Assembly (NCBI GenBank): GCA_910589655.1
Contig: CAJUTJ010000143.1
Coordinates: 9,782-73,781, forward strand
Origin: an uncultured Acetatifactor sp.
Lineage (GTDB): Bacteria > Bacillota > Clostridia > Lachnospirales > Lachnospiraceae
Reading direction: 5' to 3'
Length of the DNA: 64,000 nucleotides
In this document: positions 44,497-53,571 of the stretch, one piece after another
Layout of the letters: each line of letters begins with the position of its first letter
Numbering within the stretch: the first letter of the stretch is position 1
Translations under genes and position numbers: made by a program
The notes under the pieces: generated by a model
The model's input: only the letters and a program-made list of their open reading frames with translations
What the model was told of the DNA's origin: nothing
Database searches by the model: none

Positions 44497-45690
44497 ATGG
44501 ATAAGAAAATTGGTTTATTAATTGTTGGTGTTAATGGAGCGATTGCGAGTACAGCGATTGCTGGGGTAGAAGCTATTAAACGAAATTTAGCTAAGCCGAC
44601 AGGATTGTTAACGGAGACGGAAGCAGTAGCAGGAGTAGATCTTGTCAAGTTGTCAAATATTAAATTTGGTGGATGGGACATAGTACAGGAACCGCATTTT
44701 CAATGTTTGAAAAAGCACGGTATTTTAGAGGAATCGTTAATTACAAAATTAGAGAAAGAACCATATGATATAGATTTTTTTAGTGCACCTAGAACGGGTA
44801 TTACAAATCATATTATGAACATTGACAGCACGATGCATATTGATGATATTATGATCCCTGTAAAAGATGCCGTGAGACAAATCATTGAAAATATAAATGA
44901 ATTCAAGAATAAATATAACCTTACAGGATGTGTGGTGGTTAATTTATCGTCTACTGAACCTAGAAAAGAAAATCTTGAATTTTTAAATACGATTGAGTTG
45001 TTTGAAGATGCGGTAAATAAGAATAATCCAGATATTTCATCAGGGATGATTTATGCATATGCATCAATAAAAGCGCATGCTCCATTTATAAATTTTACAC
45101 CAAGTGCAACCGTAGATATTCCGGCATTAAAGCAACTTGCAGAAAAGGAAAGGGTAGCAGTTGCAGGTAATGACGGGAAAACAGGACAAACATTATATAA
45201 GACTGTTATAGCTCCTATGCTGAAATGGAGAAATTTAAAGCTGTTAGGTTGGTACAGCACTAATATATTAGGTAATAATGATGGAAGAGTATTAGAAGAT
45301 CCAAATCATAAGAAAACTAAAATAATGTCAAAGACAAAGGTGCTGGATAATATATTGGGATATGATGATTTTTATCATAGAGTTGAAATAAATTACTATC
45401 CGCCTAGAGGTGATGCAAAAGAAGCATGGGATACTATTGACTTTCAAGGATGGCTTGGGACAAATATGTCAATGAAAATAAATTGGATTGGGGAGGATTC
45501 AATTTTAGCTGCACCATTGGTTATAGATATAATGCGTTTACTCTGGGCTGCGTATGAAAGAGGTGCGTATGGGGTAGTACGCGAGTTGGCGGAATATTTT
45601 AAGGATCCTATTGATTGCAAGGATCATGATTTTTCGAATCAAATATTGCTGCTGCAGAAATTCATTGAAATATTAAAAGACAATAATTAA
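44497..45690 (+). CDS. ino1: Inositol-3-phosphate synthase
   Basis: 397 residues of the MIPS family. Visible signatures: the NAD-binding VGVNGAIASTAIAG, the HAPFINFTPSATVDIPAL strand, and the block AGNDGKTGQTLYKTVIAPM followed by the GWYSTNILGNNDG motif. The enzyme converts glucose-6-phosphate to 1D-myo-inositol 3-phosphate using bound NAD. In bacteria it usually feeds inositol phospholipids, mycothiol or inositol-derived antibiotics; no phospholipid synthase is seen here. It is the first gene of the AT-rich block, with its own SD and a 365-bp gap to the next gene. Confidence 0.93.
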   Translation: MDKKIGLLIVGVNGAIASTAIAGVEAIKRNLAKPTGLLTETEAVAGVDLVKLSNIKFGGWDIVQEPHFQCLKKHGILEESLITKLEKEPYDIDFFSAPRTGITNHIMNIDSTMHIDDIMIPVKDAVRQIIENINEFKNKYNLTGCVVVNLSSTEPRKENLEFLNTIELFEDAVNKNNPDISSGMIYAYASIKAHAPFINFTPSATVDIPALKQLAEKERVAVAGNDGKTGQTLYKTVIAPMLKWRNLKLLGWYSTNILGNNDGRVLEDPNHKKTKIMSKTKVLDNILGYDDFYHRVEINYYPPRGDAKEAWDTIDFQGWLGTNMSMKINWIGEDSILAAPLVIDIMRLLWAAYERGAYGVVRELAEYFKDPIDCKDHDFSNQILLLQKFIEILKDNN

Positions 45691-45719
45691 CACTACATAA
45701 AAACATTGCATTTGGTTGG

Positions 45720-46010
45720 CAAGCTGAGGTGAGAACTTGTGAATACTAAATTACTATGAAGACTCTGAATCCTGCCTGCGGAAACCGCGAGGCGTTTCGT
45801 GCTCCCTTGTACGAAATCCCGAGACAGCCATACGCCAAAATGGGCCGCATTTGCCCATTTTGTGTGCATCTTCATGGGAAACTCTCAGACTTTCATGCAT
45901 GGTGGAGCAGTCGGAATGTATGGGAGTTTATTGTAAAAATCCCTTTATTATTACAGTACCGCAAAGCACACTCCAAATCCCGAGACTTATAAGCATGGTG
46001 ATGTAGCCGA
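45720..46010 (+). repeat. Family A module array, copy 5
   Basis: Contains the hairpin CCAAAATGGGC/GCCCATTTTGTGTGCAT and, downstream, CAGACTTTCATGCATGGTG...CGGAATGTATGGGAGTTTA shared with 25120-25170. The stems differ from other copies, but the flanks are the same. Confidence 0.65.
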
Positions 46011-46055
46011 TTGTATGGAAATTTAACAAGTATTTAAATCATTTGGTGAGTATAA

Positions 46056-46814
46056 GTGAAAAAATATGTGATTTTATCGCCGCATCTAGATGATGCAGTG
46101 TTATCATGCGGCGATTATATAAGTTATTTGATTGAGCAAAAGTGTAAGGTCGAAGTAATTTCCGTGTTTGCAGGAGATTATAATGAAAATTGTTTAAGCG
46201 ATATGGCAAAAGAATTTCATAGTATGTGTGAACTAACAAATAATATTGTTGAAGCTAGGAGAAAAGAAGATAAAAAGGCTATGGAATTACTGGGTTGCAG
46301 CTTTATTCACATGGAATTTATGGACTGTATCTATCGAAGTAATATTTTGGGTGAGTTTGTATATACAGATTTTTGTCAAATTTATGAATCAAACGTACAT
46401 GAGGAAGAGGAGATAGTTCAAAACATAAAAGCTGAAATATATAAACTAATTAGTGATGCGGACGTGGTACTGTCACCGTTAGCAATAGGAAATCACATTG
46501 ATCACATGATTGTGTCGTATGTTGCACGAAAGTTGGAAAAAACGTGTCCTGAAAAGATGGTATTTTATGAAGATTTTCCTTATGTACTTAATTACAAATT
46601 ATCAGAGTGGAAAGAGCTTGTAAAAGACATGAATTGTAAAACAATAGAGTTTAGAGAAACATTTTTTATAAATAAATTAAAAGCAGCCAAATGCTATTTA
46701 TCACAAAACAGAATGTTATGGGGCAATGAAACAGAACGAATTGAACAAATGAAAAGTTTTTCGAAAAGATATGTAGATAGCAAAGGGTATGGAATCCGGT
46801 TGTGGTATTTGTAA
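46056..46814 (+). CDS. PIG-L/LmbE-type N-deacetylase
   Basis: 252 residues. The metal-binding motif is SPHLDDAVLSCG (His10, Asp13) with the second site NHIDH (His147/His150). Enzymes of this family remove N-acetyl from GlcNAc-inositol in mycothiol synthesis (MshB) and from pseudodisaccharides in aminoglycoside synthesis (BtrD/NeoD/ForD). Here the neighbours (MIPS and GT) suggest the same step on an N-acetylhexosaminyl-inositol. GTG 46056 follows TTGGTGAG. It starts a run of tightly packed genes. Confidence 0.9.
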   Translation: MKKYVILSPHLDDAVLSCGDYISYLIEQKCKVEVISVFAGDYNENCLSDMAKEFHSMCELTNNIVEARRKEDKKAMELLGCSFIHMEFMDCIYRSNILGEFVYTDFCQIYESNVHEEEEIVQNIKAEIYKLISDADVVLSPLAIGNHIDHMIVSYVARKLEKTCPEKMVFYEDFPYVLNYKLSEWKELVKDMNCKTIEFRETFFINKLKAAKCYLSQNRMLWGNETERIEQMKSFSKRYVDSKGYGIRLWYL

Positions 46815-46829
46815 AGGAAGGATAAATAA

Positions 46830-48038
46830 TTGAAAAAAATAAGCTTATTATTTTTAACATCACATTTGCCGTTTCCTCCTATAAGCGGGGGAAGATTAAG
46901 AGAATTTGAAGTAATAAAGCGTTTAAAACAATTTTGTGATACATATTTATGCGTGTTAACAAAAACATGGCTGGAGGACATTCAAAACATTGCATATTTA
47001 GAACCATTTTGCCAAGAAATAAGGATCTTCTGTGCCAATGAAGCAGTATTAGATGAAAAATCTGAAATTCCGGCACAAGTTTTCAGAAATACATCAACGG
47101 ATGCTCGAAAATATATTGCAGATTTATTAGACCGGAAAAAAGTTGAGCTTGTTCATATAGAAGGTTTTTACATGAAATCATTGTTACCTGTTAAGGCATA
47201 TGTGCCTATATTGTTGGTAGAACAAAATATAGAGTATTTGCTGTTTTTACAAAGATATAAGTATGAAGCAGATGGCTTAAAAAAATGGAACTTAAACCAG
47301 TACAAAGTAACTAAAAAGGAAGAAATAGAGGCTTGGAAGGCATGTAACAAATGTGTTTTCTTGACAAAACAAGATAAAGAAATTGCACAGGCTGAAACGG
47401 ATAGAGATGATTTAAGCATCATATGTAATGGCATAGATCATGTACATAAGCAAACAGATTGTGCTTATTGCATGGAAGAGGAAAGTGAAAATTATATTTT
47501 ATATGTGGGAAATTTTGATTATTTCCCTAATATAGATGCGGCAACTTATTTATTAGATATAATATTTCCTAAAGTATTGAAAGAAGTTCCTGATGTGAAA
47601 ATGTATATTGTAGGAAATGAAAGTGACGTTAAATTGGAACAATACAAAAAAAATAAGAATGTAAGGATATTTGGAAGACAAGAAAAATTAGACAAATACA
47701 TAAAGAATTCATTGTTTTGCGTATTTCCATTGCGCATGGGAGGAGGCATCAAAGTAAAGGTGCTTGAAGCTCTTTACTTTAATAAAGTAGTAGTAACAAC
47801 TTCAATAGGGGCACAGGGGATATATCATGATAATGAAACAGCTATTATTGTGGAGGATAATGGCAAAATTATGGCAGAAAAAATTATTAAATTATTGCAG
47901 AGCAGAGAAGAACTTTCTGTTTTAGAAAAGAAATGTAAGGACATATTATGCCGGTTTTATACATGGGATGAAAGCGTAAAGAGATTAGTCTCTGAATATC
48001 GAAAACTAGTGGAGGGTAAAAATATATATGAAGGATAA
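46830..48038 (+). CDS. GT4-like glycosyltransferase
   Basis: 402 residues of GT-B fold. The start is MKKISLLFLTSHLPFPPISGG, with the N-terminal GG loop. The C-terminal nucleotide-sugar region reads YVGNFDYFPNIDAATYLL, then MGGGIKVKVLEALYFNKVVVTT, typical of GT4. Translation starts at TTG 46830 with AAGGAAGGA. It overlaps the carbamoyltransferase by 11 bases. It may transfer a hexosamine to inositol or a later sugar; which of the three transferases acts first cannot be read from sequence. Confidence 0.88.
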   Translation: MKKISLLFLTSHLPFPPISGGRLREFEVIKRLKQFCDTYLCVLTKTWLEDIQNIAYLEPFCQEIRIFCANEAVLDEKSEIPAQVFRNTSTDARKYIADLLDRKKVELVHIEGFYMKSLLPVKAYVPILLVEQNIEYLLFLQRYKYEADGLKKWNLNQYKVTKKEEIEAWKACNKCVFLTKQDKEIAQAETDRDDLSIICNGIDHVHKQTDCAYCMEEESENYILYVGNFDYFPNIDAATYLLDIIFPKVLKEVPDVKMYIVGNESDVKLEQYKKNKNVRIFGRQEKLDKYIKNSLFCVFPLRMGGGIKVKVLEALYFNKVVVTTSIGAQGIYHDNETAIIVEDNGKIMAEKIIKLLQSREELSVLEKKCKDILCRFYTWDESVKRLVSEYRKLVEGKNIYEG

Positions 48039-49713
48039 TTATTGTATTGGCATTAACATGGGATTACATGATTCATCAGCAGCGTTATTAAAAAATGGTA
48101 AGCTGTTAGTAATGGGAGAACAAGAACGTTTTAGCAGAAATAAAAGAGCTAATGGTGAGGCTCCGATTGATGCAGTACAATTTTGCTTAGATGAGGCGGA
48201 AATTTGTTTAGATGATGTTGCCTATATAGCACTTGGGTCGTCGCAAGAATTATTAGATAAATGGCATGAGCTTACAGAAGAAGAAATAGCGAAAAGAGTA
48301 CGGTTGGATGATCCAAATAGATTGTTTCCAAAGAATATTTTTAATTATAAAAAATTACCTCCTATGATATCCGTACCACACCATATAGCACATGCTGCAA
48401 GTGCCTTTTATCCAAGTGGATATGATGAAGCCGCAATTTTGGTTGTAGATAATAGAGGAGAGAATGCGGCAACCTCATTGTACTTTGGGAAAGACAATCA
48501 TATTAAGTTAATAAAGCAATTTCCAATCACAGAGTCACTGGGGCTATATTATAGAATAGCGTCACAATATGCCGGGCTATGTGGTAAAAACAGAAATGTC
48601 GGCAAACTTATGGGATTAGCGGCATACGGAAAACCAACAGAGAATGTGGCTCTGAAAATTGTTGGAGATCAAGTTTCCTTTGAAGAAACCAAAGAAATGT
48701 CCGATATACGCGGAATTGAATTAGCAGATAAAATAACAGATAAACTTTTGCAATATTTTCAGAATCATTGTTTTCCTTATGCAAAAGAACTTGTAGAGGA
48801 TGTAATGGCATATTCTAATTTTGCGTGTAGTGTACAGAACGCAGTTGAAAAAGCGCTGTTAAGATATTGTGAAATATTAAAAGAGGAAACCAATGCTAAA
48901 AATTTAGTAATAGCTGGAGGCGTGGGACTTAATTGCAGCGCGAATGGCAAGATAGCAGCAAGCGGATTATATGAAAATATATTTGTGCAGCCGGTGGCAG
49001 GGGATGCAGGTGTTTCAATAGGAGCTGCTATGCATGTATCAAATGAAAAGAACCCTGAACAATGTGTACACTTTAAAATGAACCATGCATATTATGGAAA
49101 ACAGTATTCAACAAGTCAAATTGTGGATGCACTAGATAAATATTCTAATTTAGACTATCAAATTCTGGACGAGCGGCAAATTGCATATAGAAGCGCAAAA
49201 TTTTTGTTTGAAAATAAAGTTATAGGGTGGTTTCATGGAAGGGCAGAAATAGGGCCTAGAGCACTTGGGGCAAGAAGTATTTTGGGAAATCCCATGTATA
49301 GGAGCACGCTGGTAAAAATAAATCAAATAAAGCAAAGAGAAATTTGGAGACCATTAGCACCCAGCGTTATGGAAGAATTTTTTCATGACTATTTTATAGG
49401 AACACATGGCTCGCCGTTCATGATTGTAGCAACAGAGGTGAGACGAGAACAAAGATCTAAGATTCCAGCAGTAGTTCACATTGACGGAAGTGCAAGACCG
49501 CAAGTGGTTAGTAGAAATACAAATAGAATGTATTGGGAATTAATCAATGAATTTAACAAAATTGCGGGGATACCAATAATATTAAATACTTCCTTTAACT
49601 GTGCAGAAGAACCAATTGTACATACGCCTGAAAATGCAATTGAAGATTTTTTGAGAACAAGTTTAGACGTTTTGGTTTTGGAAAATGTTTTAATTGTAAA
49701 AGAAGCAGGATAA
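48028..49713 (+). CDS. O-carbamoyltransferase (NodU/CmcH/TobZ family)
   Basis: 561 residues. N-terminal Kae1-like domain: GINMGLHDSSAALL, VPHHIAHAASAF with the metal histidines, VVDNRGENAATS, IAGGVGLNCSANGK and PVAGDAGVSIGAAM. The C-terminal YrdC-like domain has GWFHGRAEIGPRALGARSILG and NTSFNCAEEPIV. It uses carbamoyl phosphate and ATP to make a carbamoyl ester on a hydroxyl, as in tobramycin (TobZ), cephamycin and nodulation factors. Length is typical. ATG 48028 overlaps the preceding stop by 11 bases. Confidence 0.95.
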   Translation: MKDNYCIGINMGLHDSSAALLKNGKLLVMGEQERFSRNKRANGEAPIDAVQFCLDEAEICLDDVAYIALGSSQELLDKWHELTEEEIAKRVRLDDPNRLFPKNIFNYKKLPPMISVPHHIAHAASAFYPSGYDEAAILVVDNRGENAATSLYFGKDNHIKLIKQFPITESLGLYYRIASQYAGLCGKNRNVGKLMGLAAYGKPTENVALKIVGDQVSFEETKEMSDIRGIELADKITDKLLQYFQNHCFPYAKELVEDVMAYSNFACSVQNAVEKALLRYCEILKEETNAKNLVIAGGVGLNCSANGKIAASGLYENIFVQPVAGDAGVSIGAAMHVSNEKNPEQCVHFKMNHAYYGKQYSTSQIVDALDKYSNLDYQILDERQIAYRSAKFLFENKVIGWFHGRAEIGPRALGARSILGNPMYRSTLVKINQIKQREIWRPLAPSVMEEFFHDYFIGTHGSPFMIVATEVRREQRSKIPAVVHIDGSARPQVVSRNTNRMYWELINEFNKIAGIPIILNTSFNCAEEPIVHTPENAIEDFLRTSLDVLVLENVLIVKEAG

Positions 49714-49737
49714 TAATGAGGATTTAAAAAATGTGCT

Positions 49738-49903
49738 GTTGGATTTGGCGGCGGAATGGAGATTAGTGTGAGAAGAGTTTCTAGCTGCTCACAGCAAAGG
49801 CTGTTTCGCAGAGAAACTCTAAGTCTCACACCGAAAAATGCCCAAAACAAGGCATTTTTCATCCGGATTTAAGATTCCGCAGAGCGGAATCATGGAGGTT
49901 AGT
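49738..49903 (+). repeat. Family B module chain ending at the aminotransferase start
   Basis: GTGTGAGAAGAGTTTC...TCTCACAC, AAAATGCC/GGCATTTT, GATTCCGCAGAGCGGAATC, then CATGGAGGTTAGT immediately before ATG 49904. The GGAGGT of the module is the ribosome-binding site of the next gene. Confidence 0.8.
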
Positions 49904-51124
49904 ATGAATTATATTGTTCCATATATAGGGAAGGGCAGTTCATTTGATGAACAGGAAATAAATGTATTGGAGGAGCTGCTTTTTTCTGCGGATACTTTAT
50001 CTTGTGGAAATAAAAGAAAAGAATTTGAGGAAAAGTTTGCTTCCTTGTTGGGTGTTAAATATGCTTTTGCGGTTACAAATTGCACCGTAGCGCTAATGTT
50101 TGCCTCATATTTAGCAAATATAGAAAAGGGAGATGAAGTGATTTGTACTTGTTTTACTTATCAAGCAACGATTTTGCCATTACTTGATAAAGGGGTTAAA
50201 ATACGTTTTTGTGATATAGAACCAAATGGCTTGGGCGTGGATATTGAATGTCTGAATCAAATGGTTAGTAAAAAAACAAAAGCAATCTTCATTACCCATT
50301 ATGGAGGAATGATTAATTATAATATTCAAAAAATTCAAAAAATTGCAAAAGAAAATAATATATTGCTAATTGAAGACTGTGCTCATTCACTTGGAGCAAA
50401 ATACTGTAATAAACCGTCAGGAACTTTTGGTGATATAGCATGTTTTAGTTTTCATTCATTAAAAAATATTTCAACTCTTGGTCAAGGTGGAATGATTGTT
50501 TTTAATGATGATTTATGGGCAAAGAAAATACAAAATATAAGGGCAACAGAGCCGGATGCAATTTTTAGACCTCAAAATGTTGCATTTGGAAAATATAAAC
50601 AACCAAATGACGATATTTTTAGGCATGACAAAAATGCTTATACACATGAATGTATAAAGATATTGTGGTCTGGCACAAATGCGACATTGAGTGAACCGGC
50701 ATGTGCCGTAGGAACGGTTCAACTGGCAAAATTAGATTCATTTACACAACGGCGAAGAGACATTGCAGATAAAATTAACAATGCATTAAAAATGAGACCT
50801 GAGATTATTATACAGGAAGAGCCGGATGACTATTATCATGTGTATCACTTGTATACTTTTTATTTAAATTCCCGGTACAAAATTAACAGAGACAGGTTTG
50901 TCAATAAATTGAATGATAGAGGAATTGAAATTATATTGCGATATTTTCCACTCCATTTGCTGCCTGAATGGAGGTGCCAAGGGGGATATTATGGAGAATG
51001 TCCAATGGCAGAAAAAGTATGGTTTGAAAAGATTGTTAATTTACCTATTTATCCTTCTTTAACCAATATGCAAGTGGAATATATGATAAATACAATTGGG
51101 GAGGTGTTAGATGGTTTTAAATAA
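49904..51124 (+). CDS. DegT/DnrJ/EryC1/StrS aminotransferase
   Basis: 406 residues of PLP-dependent fold type I. Visible features: NCTVALMFASYLANIEKGDEVICT at the substrate and PLP region, IEDCAHSLGAKYCNK with the PLP-ring Asp, and FSFHSLKNISTLGQGG with the Schiff-base lysine (Lys187). The family aminates keto-sugars and keto-cyclitols (e.g. scyllo-inosose) using glutamate or glutamine. In an inositol pathway this would make an inosamine, or a 3/4-amino sugar. The start is set by the SD of the family B module. It overlaps the ligase gene by 14 bases. Confidence 0.92.
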   Translation: MNYIVPYIGKGSSFDEQEINVLEELLFSADTLSCGNKRKEFEEKFASLLGVKYAFAVTNCTVALMFASYLANIEKGDEVICTCFTYQATILPLLDKGVKIRFCDIEPNGLGVDIECLNQMVSKKTKAIFITHYGGMINYNIQKIQKIAKENNILLIEDCAHSLGAKYCNKPSGTFGDIACFSFHSLKNISTLGQGGMIVFNDDLWAKKIQNIRATEPDAIFRPQNVAFGKYKQPNDDIFRHDKNAYTHECIKILWSGTNATLSEPACAVGTVQLAKLDSFTQRRRDIADKINNALKMRPEIIIQEEPDDYYHVYHLYTFYLNSRYKINRDRFVNKLNDRGIEIILRYFPLHLLPEWRCQGGYYGECPMAEKVWFEKIVNLPIYPSLTNMQVEYMINTIGEVLDGFK

Positions 51125-52367
51125 TGAAAATGAAATAAATTTAAAGTTAACACAAATTTTGTCATATGTGAATAATGAAATAGACTTTTATAAAGGCAAA
51201 ATTTCACAGACTTTGTTGGCAGAAAAGAAAGGATGTGAGGCACTATTAGATGTTCCGGTGGTTGATAAAGCTTTTATTAAAGCTCACCATATGTCTTTTA
51301 TTTCAAATGATATTAAGTGTAATGACATAGAGCAAGTGTTCAATATAAATAAAAATTTTAAACAAGAATATAGTTTTTTGATTCAGGGAAAAAAGATTTA
51401 TGCTGAATATACAAGCGGGACAACCGGAACGCCATTTGCCGTAATTAAAACGCCAAAAGAGCGACTTATTTTAGGAAATTATTTGTGGAAAATCAGGAGA
51501 AAAATATATCCTTTTTTTCCAAATGATTTTTTCTATTTTACACATAATTTCTCACAAAACCATTCTTATGACTTGAGTATGAAATCGTTAAATGGAATTA
51601 ATACTCTAAATCTGGAAAAATATAAGGCATGGCATATATTGCCATTTCAATTAAGTGTGTTGTCTTCTCATGTGCGTGAAGATACAATTGCCTTTAAAAA
51701 TTTAAAAATGATTGAATGTAATGGAGCATATATTTCTGAAGAAGAAAAGGCAGAATATGCAAATTTATTCAAATGTTTGGTAAGGAATAATTATGGTTGT
51801 AGAGAATGCTGGAATATAGCATATGATTGTGAAGAAGGTTATCTGCATGTTAATGATAAAACTCTTTGGCTTGAAATTATTGATGATAATGGAAAAAGGA
51901 TAACGGAAGATGAGAAAATAGGAAATATTGTGATTACGTCTTTGGTATTAAAAACCATGCCAATTATCAGATATCAAACAGGGGATTATGGTTCTTACAT
52001 AGGCGGTGATTGTAAATGTGGATTGAAAAGTAAAAGAATAAGATTATTACCGGGTAGAAATATAATAAAAGGTACTACCCTGTATGGAAACATTGTTTTT
52101 AGATCAGTGCTTATGGATCTAATGCTTGAATGTGACATGAAACGTTTTGATACAATTTCTGTGGAACAAACAGAACTGAATATGTTTGTCGTAAATGTTA
52201 AAGGTAATATGGAAAATCGTGTTGAGTTAGAAAAACATTTTACCAGTTGTGCTCAAAAGCATTTGCGCATAAATAATATAAAATATATTTTTACTTATGA
52301 TGACAGCAAAAATGCAAAAAGTATTTTTACGGTTAAATTGAAAGATGAAAACAATAGTAATTTTTAG
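51111..52367 (+). CDS. Phenylacetate-CoA ligase-like adenylating enzyme
   Basis: 418 residues. AMP-binding motif YTSGTTGTP at ~100-108, and IRYQTGDYGSYIGGDCKCG near residue ~280 are typical of the PaaK subgroup. A conserved LLPGRNIIKG follows. It should activate a carboxylic acid as adenylate, then transfer it to CoA or an amine. No carrier protein is present in the block, so the acyl acceptor may be CoA, then the CelD-like or Eis-like transferases. Start ATG 51111 follows GGGGAGGTG. Confidence 0.8.
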   Translation: MVLNNENEINLKLTQILSYVNNEIDFYKGKISQTLLAEKKGCEALLDVPVVDKAFIKAHHMSFISNDIKCNDIEQVFNINKNFKQEYSFLIQGKKIYAEYTSGTTGTPFAVIKTPKERLILGNYLWKIRRKIYPFFPNDFFYFTHNFSQNHSYDLSMKSLNGINTLNLEKYKAWHILPFQLSVLSSHVREDTIAFKNLKMIECNGAYISEEEKAEYANLFKCLVRNNYGCRECWNIAYDCEEGYLHVNDKTLWLEIIDDNGKRITEDEKIGNIVITSLVLKTMPIIRYQTGDYGSYIGGDCKCGLKSKRIRLLPGRNIIKGTTLYGNIVFRSVLMDLMLECDMKRFDTISVEQTELNMFVVNVKGNMENRVELEKHFTSCAQKHLRINNIKYIFTYDDSKNAKSIFTVKLKDENNSNF

Positions 52368-53571
52368 TTTCCCTATAAGGGGTCATGTAAATTCATTAAT
52401 TAAGTTGTCCAGAGAATTAATAAAAAATAACTGTAATGTTCTCTTTTATTGTACGGACGAGTATCGGCAGGAGATTGAAGAGATTGGTTCAGAATATGTT
52501 GCATATCATCCTCAAATCGTATGTAGAATGCGTAGATTTAGAGAAAGTTATGGTGACTTTTTTGCAATCGTAGATTATAGTACTGCATCTACAGGTTTAC
52601 TGGATTATTACGTCAAGGAACTGCAAAAAAGGAAAATCGATATAATAATACATGATGTAATGTGCAGAATGGGGAAGCAACTCGGTGAAATAATGAATAT
52701 ATGGACGGTTGCTTCAATCACCACTTTTTTAGTTGAACCGGGAATTTGTAAAATCCCATTTCAAAGCAAACGTGCCATAATAAAAACTATTATTACAAGA
52801 ATGCCATACATATTTAAATTCAAGTTAGTAGAATATCTAAGCAGCATTAAATATAAGATTCATAGAGGAGGCATATTCAATTTATATTATAATTATGAAA
52901 GTCTGAATATTGTATATACGTCTGATAAATTACAGCCGGAGTATGACGAATCAAAATTGGCAAACTATAGATTTGAGTTTGTTGGATCAGATATAGAAAA
53001 TTCTACTGAAGTACAACAAAAAAAGAAAAGAAAGGTAATATATATATCTTTTGGCACAGTGTATTCTGCCGGAAAAAAGTTTATTCAAATGTGTATAGAT
53101 GCATTTGCGAAGAGTGACTTTGTTGTGTATATATCCTTGGGAAATCTGTTGAGCAGAAATGAATTTTATTCTATTTCCGATAATATTGTTATTGAGAACT
53201 ATATTCCACAAGTAAATATACTAAAAGAAGCGGATTTATTTATAACACATGGTGGTATGAACAGCATATCGGAGGCTTTAATTATGGGGGTGCCTATGAT
53301 TCTGATTCCGCTGGCAGCTGACCAGCCAATTGTTGCTGAAAGATTGGAAAAGTTGGGTGCAGGAATACACTTGATGTATAACGAGGTAAATATTAGTTGT
53401 TTAAAGCGTTCTGTAAATAAAATGTTAAAACTCAAAGAATATAGAGAAAAGTGCCAATTGTTAGGAGATGAATTAAGGGCAGCCGGAGGTAGTGCTAAAG
53501 CAGCAGAGACAATCTGTTGTTACTATTCTGAAATAAACGAAGAGGGATTTAGATTTGATACAAAAAGATAA
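52345..53571 (+). CDS. GT1 MGT-type glycosyltransferase
   Basis: 408 residues, GT-B. N-terminal SFPIRGHVNSLIKLSREL and C-terminal FITHGGMNSISEALIMGVPMILIPLAADQ are hallmarks of the UGT/MGT (macrolide-type) group. It uses a nucleotide sugar to glycosylate small molecules. Its start lies inside the end of the ligase gene (23-bp overlap). It probably adds a sugar to the pathway intermediate, or inactivates the product inside the cell as some MGT enzymes do. Confidence 0.9.
   Translation: MKTIVIFSFPIRGHVNSLIKLSRELIKNNCNVLFYCTDEYRQEIEEIGSEYVAYHPQIVCRMRRFRESYGDFFAIVDYSTASTGLLDYYVKELQKRKIDIIIHDVMCRMGKQLGEIMNIWTVASITTFLVEPGICKIPFQSKRAIIKTIITRMPYIFKFKLVEYLSSIKYKIHRGGIFNLYYNYESLNIVYTSDKLQPEYDESKLANYRFEFVGSDIENSTEVQQKKKRKVIYISFGTVYSAGKKFIQMCIDAFAKSDFVVYISLGNLLSRNEFYSISDNIVIENYIPQVNILKEADLFITHGGMNSISEALIMGVPMILIPLAADQPIVAERLEKLGAGIHLMYNEVNISCLKRSVNKMLKLKEYREKCQLLGDELRAAGGSAKAAETICCYYSEINEEGFRFDTKR

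Noticed and set aside
46056..51124. Capsule/teichoic polysaccharide operon
   Set aside because: No flippase, polymerase, or lipid-carrier transferase was seen; carbamoyltransferase, MIPS, ligase and Eis-like genes fit a small-molecule pathway better. Not fully excluded.
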